The translations under genes and the position numbers were made by a program. From the NCBI GenBank assembly GCA_051008185.1, contig JBPCXW010000162.1, positions 1 to 29,482 of the forward strand: DNA of 29,482 nucleotides. Reading direction: 5' to 3'. Positions 23,629 to 29,482 of the stretch are shown here, one piece after another. Below the pieces are notes generated by a model. It was not told where the DNA came from. It saw nothing but the letters and a program-made list of their open reading frames with translations, and ran no database searches. The DNA is from CAXMWX01 sp051008185 (lineage in GTDB: Bacteria > Pseudomonadota > Gammaproteobacteria > Eutrophobiales > Eutrophobiaceae). Every line of letters starts with the position of its first letter. Positions within the stretch are counted from its first letter, which is position 1.

Positions 23629-25167
23629 TTATGTCGTGTTGGTTTGATTAATGATCTTTTCGGCAACATGTGAAGCCCAGGCCGCGATACTGAGCGAAGG
23701 AGGAACTCCAACAGGTTGCGGGAAAACAGAGGCATCGGCGATAAACAACCCCGGATACCCATACACCATACCCCCGGCATTGACAACACCTTCATCAGCA
23801 TTGTCGGCAATGCGGCAACCTCCCATGGGATGAGCCGTTGTCACGCCTTTGCGATCAAATGTCGCAGTCCGTCCGGATTGCTCAGACAAGCTGTCAAGTG
23901 CCTGCATTGACGCACTGTAACTGGGAGACCCTTGCAGGTCAAAGCTGAAGCTCATGCGACCTTTTTCCATCGTAATCTCCCCATCTGCCGCATCCTGGGA
24001 CATCGCAATCACATCATAACTACTGCCTGCTTTCCTGCGTGCTGTTTGTCGCAAAAAGCCCGGAACCGGCGGCGTTTCACCCCCCGCCAGAATGACATAG
24101 GCACTCTCTTCATGACCCCTGATTTTCACACGTCCATGTACGGGCGGCCCAAGGGCACTGTCACGGGAAGAGTTATCCGGTACCGGCCAATGGGAAATCA
24201 AATCACCGTTGGCACCAAAGCCCTTGCCCAAGGCGGCGAGTGAGGCCAGTGCGGATTCATCCCGTGCCTTCAGCATAAGGAAATTGGTGTTCATCGTGCC
24301 GGCACACAAAACAAGAACAGGTGTGGAAAGTGTGTGGCGCTGACCATGACGCAGATCGTCCACATCTATCTTATAACCGCCCGACGGGCTTTGGGAAAAC
24401 GACAGAACCTCATGCATATCTTTCACGACCAGCCCTTGCTTGATCGCCGGAAGCAGATAAAGGGCATCCAAAGTTGATTTTGACCCGTCAGGGCTACCAA
24501 ATATGCCATGATCTGTGGTGAAGTCCATTGGTAATCTGACAATGCCGTTTTCATCTTTAATCGCTTGTTGACTGCCTGACTGTTCAGGATACAAAATACC
24601 CATGGGAGGTTGCTCACCCTCTTGTAGCGGTGTGAAATAGCTTTCGTCCCGCCAGGCATGGTCGGTGTGATTAGGGACTTTTGCAGGATCGGGAGGCTGT
24701 AGTCCTTTCAGTTCCTGCTCAACCTTCCGGTAGTGCGGCTGCATCAACTGATCATCCAGACCGCTGGCACGATTATTCCAAAAACCGGCTACCGGACGTT
24801 CCATCATGGCGGCCCAGATATGACTGCCACCACCCACATTGGAAGTACAAGGTGTTTTTATGCCTTTGCCTATCCACATATCCAGATAACCGTATTTATT
24901 CAGGCGAACGCCGCGCTTCGGCCCGATTGGCAGATGTAACGAACGCAAGGCGGACAAGACACCACCTGTCCGGGGCAATGGTTTGTACTGCTCAATTCCT
25001 GCCTCGCGCACAGGCAAGGTGTCCCGCCATGGCCCGCGTTCCAGCACTAGCACAGACAGCCCGGCTGCTGTCAGGCGGGAGGCCACCACTGAACCACCGA
25101 ATCCACTGCCGACAATGATGGCATCGTAATGACTGTCAAGAGCTGATTGATTGGACTGCCGCACCAT
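23629..25167 (-). CDS. GMC-family oxidoreductase, cholesterol-oxidase-like
   Basis: The 512-residue flavoprotein has the FAD motif YDAIIVGSGFGGSVVASRL (GSGFGG at 20-25) and a C-terminal GMC segment TTAHPMGGCRIADNADEGVV near residue 447, then LFIADASVFPQPVGVPPSLSI. The HPMGGC form and the N-terminal SGFGGS pattern are seen in the cholesterol-oxidase-like subgroup, where the substrate is often a sterol or other bulky alcohol. It has no obvious signal peptide. It is a different subfamily from the GMC protein at 21744, so the two are not a recent duplication. It is transcribed away from the LplT-Aas gene, and its own promoter lies in the 116-base divergent gap. Confidence 0.88.
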   Translation of the reverse strand: MVRQSNQSALDSHYDAIIVGSGFGGSVVASRLTAAGLSVLVLERGPWRDTLPVREAGIEQYKPLPRTGGVLSALRSLHLPIGPKRGVRLNKYGYLDMWIGKGIKTPCTSNVGGGSHIWAAMMERPVAGFWNNRASGLDDQLMQPHYRKVEQELKGLQPPDPAKVPNHTDHAWRDESYFTPLQEGEQPPMGILYPEQSGSQQAIKDENGIVRLPMDFTTDHGIFGSPDGSKSTLDALYLLPAIKQGLVVKDMHEVLSFSQSPSGGYKIDVDDLRHGQRHTLSTPVLVLCAGTMNTNFLMLKARDESALASLAALGKGFGANGDLISHWPVPDNSSRDSALGPPVHGRVKIRGHEESAYVILAGGETPPVPGFLRQTARRKAGSSYDVIAMSQDAADGEITMEKGRMSFSFDLQGSPSYSASMQALDSLSEQSGRTATFDRKGVTTAHPMGGCRIADNADEGVVNAGGMVYGYPGLFIADASVFPQPVGVPPSLSIAAWASHVAEKIINQTNTT

Positions 25168-25283
25168 TTCCCCACCTGTGGCGAAACGAGGTTTTGTCCG
25201 ATAATAACACCGGAAGCACCCTTTTATCTATACGACACAGAGGGAATAAGATAATATGAGCGGCACATAGCGAGACTTTGGAA

Positions 25284-28200
25284 ATGGGCGGACTACTCAA
25301 AATCAAGGGGTTTTTACCCTATATCAGCGTGGTGTTCCTGAATGCCTTTGTGGATTTGGGGCACAAGATTACTATTCAGAACACCATCTTCAAGACCTAC
25401 AGTGGTGACTATCAGGTCTTTCTGACGGCGATTGTGAACGCCCTGATCCTGTTGCCGTTTATTTTGCTGTTCACCCCGTGCGGTTTTCTTTCTGACAAAT
25501 ATCCCAAGAACCGGCTTATGCAGGTCAGTGCCGTCGCCGCTGTTATTCTTACCATACTGATTACCGTGTTTTATTATCTGGGCTGGTTCTGGTCGGCATT
25601 TGCGATGACATTTCTGCTGGCAGTGCAAAGTGCGTTTTATTCCCCGGCCAAGTACGGTTATATCAAGGAGATCGTTGGTAAAAACAAACTGGCCACCGCC
25701 AACGGCGCGGTGCAGGCCACTACCATGATTGCCATCCTTGCCGGTACGTTTGTTTTTTCCATCCTGTTTGAGCTTTACCTGAAAGGTGCCGGCTTCGGCA
25801 GTGAAAAAGAAGTGTTGCTGGCGATTGCACCGCTGGGCTGGTTTCTGATTGTCGGTGCCGTGATTGAATTGATACTCACCCTGCGCCTGCCCAAAACCCA
25901 GGAGACGGATAACAGTATGCAGTTTGACTGGCGACAATACGGTAGCGGCCGCTATCTGGCGAATAATCTGGCAACGGTCAAGTCGCACGAGATCATCTTT
26001 CTGTCTATCATCGGCTTGTCCCTGTTCTGGGCCATCGGTCAGGTGATGCTGGCGGCCTTCCCCGCCTTTGCCAAGGAATCGATGGGGCTGACAGACGTGC
26101 AGGTCGTGCAGGGCATGCTGGCCTGTGCCGGTATCGGCATCATGCTGGGCTCATTGATCGCCGGCAAGTTGTCAAGGAACCATATTGAAACCGGCCTGAT
26201 CCCGGTCGGCTCCATCGGCGTCGCCTTGTGTCTGTTCATCTTGCCCAAACTGGGCAGCGTGCCTGCACACAGTATCAACATCCTGATGCTGGGCATGCTC
26301 GGTGGTATGTTCATTATTCCGTTGAATGCGCTGATACAGTTTCATGCCGGTGAACAGACACGGGGCCGGGTACTGGCGGGCAGTAACCTGATACAAAACA
26401 CCGTGATGCTGGGTTTTCTGGGTATCACCGTCGCCCTTTCCGAAATGCAACAAAGCCGACATCTGTTCACCCTGCTGACGCTGGTGGCTATCGGCGGTGC
26501 CACCTACACACTCTGCAAGTTACCCCAATCCCTGGTGCGCCTGCTGGTCACCTTTGCCATCGGCCGACGCTATCACCTTGAGATCATCGGTTTCAAAAAC
26601 ATGCCTGAATCCGGCGGTGTATTGATGTTGGGCAATCACATCAGCTGGATTGACTGGGCTATTGTGCAGATGGCCTCACCGCGTCCGATCCGTTTTGTTA
26701 TGGCGAAAAGCATTTATCAAAAATGGTATCTGCGCTGGTTTCTGGATAGATTCGGTGTCGTGCCCATCTCTGCCGGGGCCGGTAAGGGCGCGCTGGAAAA
26801 GGTAACCCGGTTGCTCAACAACGGTGAGGTCGTGTGCCTGTTCCCGGAGGGCGGCATCAGCCGCTCCGGACAACTAGCGGAATTCAAAAGCGGTTATGAA
26901 TACGCCGCCGGTGCCGGCGGCGTCATCCTGCCATTCTACATACACGGCCTCTGGGGCACCCGCTTCTCGCGCTCCAGCGACAAACTGAAATCCATACGCA
27001 GCGACAATACCAAACACAACATTATCATGACCTTCGGTGAGACCTTGCCGATGCAAACCAGGGCTGACGAACTGAAACGCCGCATATTCGATCTCTCCAT
27101 CAGCTCATGGCAACGTTACACGGACAGCCTGCAAGCCCTGCCCCACGCATTTCTGGATACCGTGAAACGCACACCGCGGGCACCGGCAGTGGCCGACAGC
27201 ATGGGCGAGACCTGGTCTTACAAAAAACTCGCGGTGGCCTGTGTCTGTTTTGCCTCATTGATCAAGCAACACAGCCGGGAACAAAACGTCGGCCTGTTAC
27301 TCCCGACCAGCAGTGCCGGTATCATGGCCACGATGGCGACACTGTTGGCGGGCAAAACGGCAGTCCATCTGAACTACACCGCTGATCCTGAAGCCCTGCA
27401 ATCCGCTATTGAAAAGGCCTCTATCAAATCTGTTTATACCTCAAGCCGCTTCCTGAAAAAACTGGAGCAAAAAGGGATGGATTTATCCGGCCCGCTTGCA
27501 GGGGTGGAGAAGATATATTGTCTGGAAGATCTCAGGGAGCAGATAAGTCATGTCAAAAAACTGCTTACCCTGATATTACTGAGCGTGTTGCCCGCTGCCT
27601 TGCTCAAGCGTCTTTACAGCGCAAACCCGGTGCTGGATGCGCCTGCCGTCATCCTGTTTTCCAGCGGCAGCGAAGGTGTGCCCAAAGGCATCATGCTGAG
27701 CCATCGCAACATTATGACGAATCTGAAACAGGTATCGGATGTATTGAACATCGGCTCCGATGATGCGGTGACGGCAACCCTGCCCCTGTTCCATGCCTTT
27801 GGCCTGACCATTACCACGTTCCTGCCCCTGATTGAGGGGATACCGACGGTCTGCTATCCCGATCCGACTGATGCAGTCAGTATCGGCAAGACCGTAGCAA
27901 GGTATAACACTACTATCCTGTGCGGTACATCCACCTTCCTGCGGCTATATACAAAAAATCAACGCTTACATCCATTGATGTTTGAATCCCTGCGTATCGT
28001 GGTGTCCGGGGCGGAGAAACTCGGCACCGATGTACACGAGGCCTTCAAACTGAAATTCCATAAAGACATCTGTGAGGGTTATGGCGTTACCGAAACCGCA
28101 CCGGCGGCCAGTGTGAATATACCCAATCATCTGGACACCCATTACTGGCGTGTGCAGACCGGCAACAAACCGGGCACGGTTGGCATGCCCTTGCCGGGCA

Positions 28201-28736
28201 CCAGTTTCAGGATCGTTGATCCGGACACGCTGGAACAACTGCCTACCGATAGCGACGGGTTGATCCTGATCAGCGGCGCGCAGGTAATGCTGGGTTATCT
28301 GGACGATCCTGAAAAAACCGCCAATGCGATCGTGGAGCTGGATGGGCAACGCTGGTACAAGACCGGCGACAAAGGCCATCTGGACAAGGATGGCTTTCTT
28401 ACCATCGTCGATCGCTATTCACGTTTTGCCAAACTGGGTGGCGAGATGATCAGCCTGACCGCGGTGGAAGGCCGCATCCGCTCAATACTTGAAAAGCCGG
28501 AGATAGAACTGGTCGCCATCAATCTGCCTGACAGCAAAAAAGGTGAACGTATTGAAGTATTGACAGATGACGACATAGACTACGATGCGCTGAAAAAAGC
28601 CCTGCTTGATGCCGACACCAGTCCGATGATGATCCCGGACGCGGTTCATCGGGTAGAGGCAGTGCCGAAACTGGGCAGCGGCAAGACGGACTTCAGTACC
28701 GCGCGAAAATTGTTGTTGCAGATAACCGGCGGCTGA
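25284..28736 (+). CDS. LplT-Aas type fusion: lysophospholipid transporter, acyltransferase and acyl-ACP synthetase
   Basis: The 1150-residue protein joins three parts. Residues about 1-420 are an MFS transporter like LplT (lysophospholipid flippase). Residues 420-620 are a PlsC acyltransferase with H-x4-D at about 451 (NHISWIDWA) and FPEGGISRSGQ at about 519. Residues 625-1150 are an AMP-forming ligase with P-loop FSSGSEGVPKGIMLSH at about 790, EGYGVTETAPA, GDKGHLDKDGF and the C-terminal catalytic lysine in GSGKTD. Known Aas proteins re-acylate lysophosphatidylethanolamine imported by LplT. A TTG two codons upstream (25278) is an alternative start; the Shine-Dalgarno sequence is weak. The gene ends six bases before the convergent aroC. 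No residues seem lost. Confidence 0.93.
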   Translation: MGGLLKIKGFLPYISVVFLNAFVDLGHKITIQNTIFKTYSGDYQVFLTAIVNALILLPFILLFTPCGFLSDKYPKNRLMQVSAVAAVILTILITVFYYLGWFWSAFAMTFLLAVQSAFYSPAKYGYIKEIVGKNKLATANGAVQATTMIAILAGTFVFSILFELYLKGAGFGSEKEVLLAIAPLGWFLIVGAVIELILTLRLPKTQETDNSMQFDWRQYGSGRYLANNLATVKSHEIIFLSIIGLSLFWAIGQVMLAAFPAFAKESMGLTDVQVVQGMLACAGIGIMLGSLIAGKLSRNHIETGLIPVGSIGVALCLFILPKLGSVPAHSINILMLGMLGGMFIIPLNALIQFHAGEQTRGRVLAGSNLIQNTVMLGFLGITVALSEMQQSRHLFTLLTLVAIGGATYTLCKLPQSLVRLLVTFAIGRRYHLEIIGFKNMPESGGVLMLGNHISWIDWAIVQMASPRPIRFVMAKSIYQKWYLRWFLDRFGVVPISAGAGKGALEKVTRLLNNGEVVCLFPEGGISRSGQLAEFKSGYEYAAGAGGVILPFYIHGLWGTRFSRSSDKLKSIRSDNTKHNIIMTFGETLPMQTRADELKRRIFDLSISSWQRYTDSLQALPHAFLDTVKRTPRAPAVADSMGETWSYKKLAVACVCFASLIKQHSREQNVGLLLPTSSAGIMATMATLLAGKTAVHLNYTADPEALQSAIEKASIKSVYTSSRFLKKLEQKGMDLSGPLAGVEKIYCLEDLREQISHVKKLLTLILLSVLPAALLKRLYSANPVLDAPAVILFSSGSEGVPKGIMLSHRNIMTNLKQVSDVLNIGSDDAVTATLPLFHAFGLTITTFLPLIEGIPTVCYPDPTDAVSIGKTVARYNTTILCGTSTFLRLYTKNQRLHPLMFESLRIVVSGAEKLGTDVHEAFKLKFHKDICEGYGVTETAPAASVNIPNHLDTHYWRVQTGNKPGTVGMPLPGTSFRIVDPDTLEQLPTDSDGLILISGAQVMLGYLDDPEKTANAIVELDGQRWYKTGDKGHLDKDGFLTIVDRYSRFAKLGGEMISLTAVEGRIRSILEKPEIELVAINLPDSKKGERIEVLTDDDIDYDALKKALLDADTSPMMIPDAVHRVEAVPKLGSGKTDFSTARKLLLQITGG

Positions 28737-28742
28737 GCCGCG

Positions 28743-29482
28743 TCAATTAACCCGGCCTGTTTGCCCGCGGTGGCGTAACAGGTGATCCATCAACACCAGT
28801 GCCAGCATCGCCTCGGCAATCGGCACCGCCCGGATGCCGACACAGGGATCATGCCGCCCGGTGGTCGCCACTTCCGTTGCATTGCCGTCTATGTCTATGG
28901 TCTTGCCGGGGATGCGGATACTGGAAGTCGGTTTCAGTGCCATGCTGACCAGAATATCCTGCCCGGTAGAGATCCCGCCCAGTGTGCCGCCGGCATGGTT
29001 GGATAAAAATCCGCTGGTATCAATCTCATCCCGATGCTCGGTGCCCTTCTGTTCCACCGCCGCAAAGCCATCGCCGATCTCCACCGCCTTGACGGCGTTG
29101 ATGCTCATCATGGCCTTGGCGAGATCAGCGTCGAGCTTGTCGTAGGCCGGCTCGCCGAGGCCGGGCGGCACGCCTTGGGCCATCACCTCGATAACGGCGC
29201 CGGCCGAGGAGCCGTCCTTGCGGACCTTGTCGAGAAAAGCCGACCAGGTCTCGACGATCTCCGGATCCGGCGAAAAGAAGGGGTTGCGCTCGACCTCGTC
29301 CCAATCCCAGCGCGCACGGTCGATCTCAAGCGTGCCGACCTGGATCAGGGCGCCGCGGATCGCCACTGGCTCGTCCAGCAGGTGGCCGAGGGTCTTGCGG
29401 GCGGTTGCGCCGGTGGCGACCCTCGTGGCGGTCTCCCGGGCCGAGGCCCGGCCGCCGCCGTGGTGATCGCGCAGCCCGTACT
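28743..29482 (-). CDS. aroC: Chorismate synthase, C-terminal part (5' end off the window)
   Basis: About 245 residues are visible, beginning YGLRDHHGGGRASARETATR, which corresponds to about residue 120 of full-length AroC, so the N-terminal third is missing at the right edge. The enzyme removes phosphate from EPSP to form chorismate and needs reduced FMN. Family motifs seen: MSINAVKAVEIGDGF, FLSNHAGGTLGGISTGQ, LKPTSSI and GRHDPCVGIRAVPIAEAMLA. The part upstream of about 29140 is much richer in GC than the downstream part and than the rest of the window, and its protein segment resembles alphaproteobacterial AroC more closely. See the findings. Confidence 0.95.
   Translation of the reverse strand, partial: YGLRDHHGGGRASARETATRVATGATARKTLGHLLDEPVAIRGALIQVGTLEIDRARWDWDEVERNPFFSPDPEIVETWSAFLDKVRKDGSSAGAVIEVMAQGVPPGLGEPAYDKLDADLAKAMMSINAVKAVEIGDGFAAVEQKGTEHRDEIDTSGFLSNHAGGTLGGISTGQDILVSMALKPTSSIRIPGKTIDIDGNATEVATTGRHDPCVGIRAVPIAEAMLALVLMDHLLRHRGQTGRVN

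Noticed and set aside
28728..28742. Short GC hairpin (GCGGC-TGA-GCCGC) between the convergent fusion gene and aroC
   Set aside because: The stem has five base pairs and no T-tract follows on either strand, so it is not a convincing terminator.

Overview
The window looks like chromosomal DNA of a gammaproteobacterium of moderate GC. The order recJ-prfB-lysS, an RF2 gene with the classical +1 frameshift site, an AlaC-type aminotransferase, a nitrilase-superfamily gene next to tldD, and an LplT/Aas-type lipid remodelling protein all fit that group. The gene content suggests an aerobic, TonB-dependent environmental organism. No tRNA, rRNA, insertion sequence or CRISPR array was seen, and no gene-free stretch exceeds 300 bases.

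Left part, minus strand (1-2664). The 5' part of an FMN-binding glutamate-synthase-like gene runs off the left edge. Upstream of it lies a compact hvfABC operon for a copper-binding RiPP. HvfA is an exported precursor with ten tandem units carrying 20 EGxCG core motifs. HvfB is the multinuclear iron oxidase (MNIO, DUF692) and HvfC its partner protein.

Housekeeping block, minus strand (2888-12100). In transcription order it reads alaC, hom, thrC, an rpfE-type gene, recJ, prfB and lysS, with very short gaps or small overlaps. It links amino-acid synthesis (alanine, homoserine, threonine) to DNA repair and translation. A divergent gap (12101-12194) separates it from a plus-strand pair, a Nit-type amidase and tldD (12195-14452).

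Accessory cassette (about 14460-25170). By eye this is poorer in GC than both flanks. Plus-strand genes: a small four-helix membrane protein of unknown function, cytochrome b561, a TonB-dependent receptor, a true nitrilase (CWEH type), an AraC-family regulator, a PNPOx-like flavin protein, a Tat-exported subunit-3-like protein and its GMC flavoprotein dehydrogenase. A second GMC oxidoreductase and a small ABM-fold protein follow on the minus strand. Two 40-bp direct repeats, each made of two half-sites 22 bp apart, sit upstream of the membrane-protein gene and of the receptor gene; they look like AraC-type operators. My reading is a regulated uptake and oxidation pathway for a nitrile or a nitrile-releasing compound, with electrons passed to the respiratory chain. 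The substrate cannot be read from sequence.

Right edge (25284-29482). A three-domain LplT-PlsC-AMP-ligase fusion for lysophospholipid import and re-acylation converges with a partial aroC. The upstream part of aroC turns abruptly GC-rich, suggesting recombination or a chimeric contig end.
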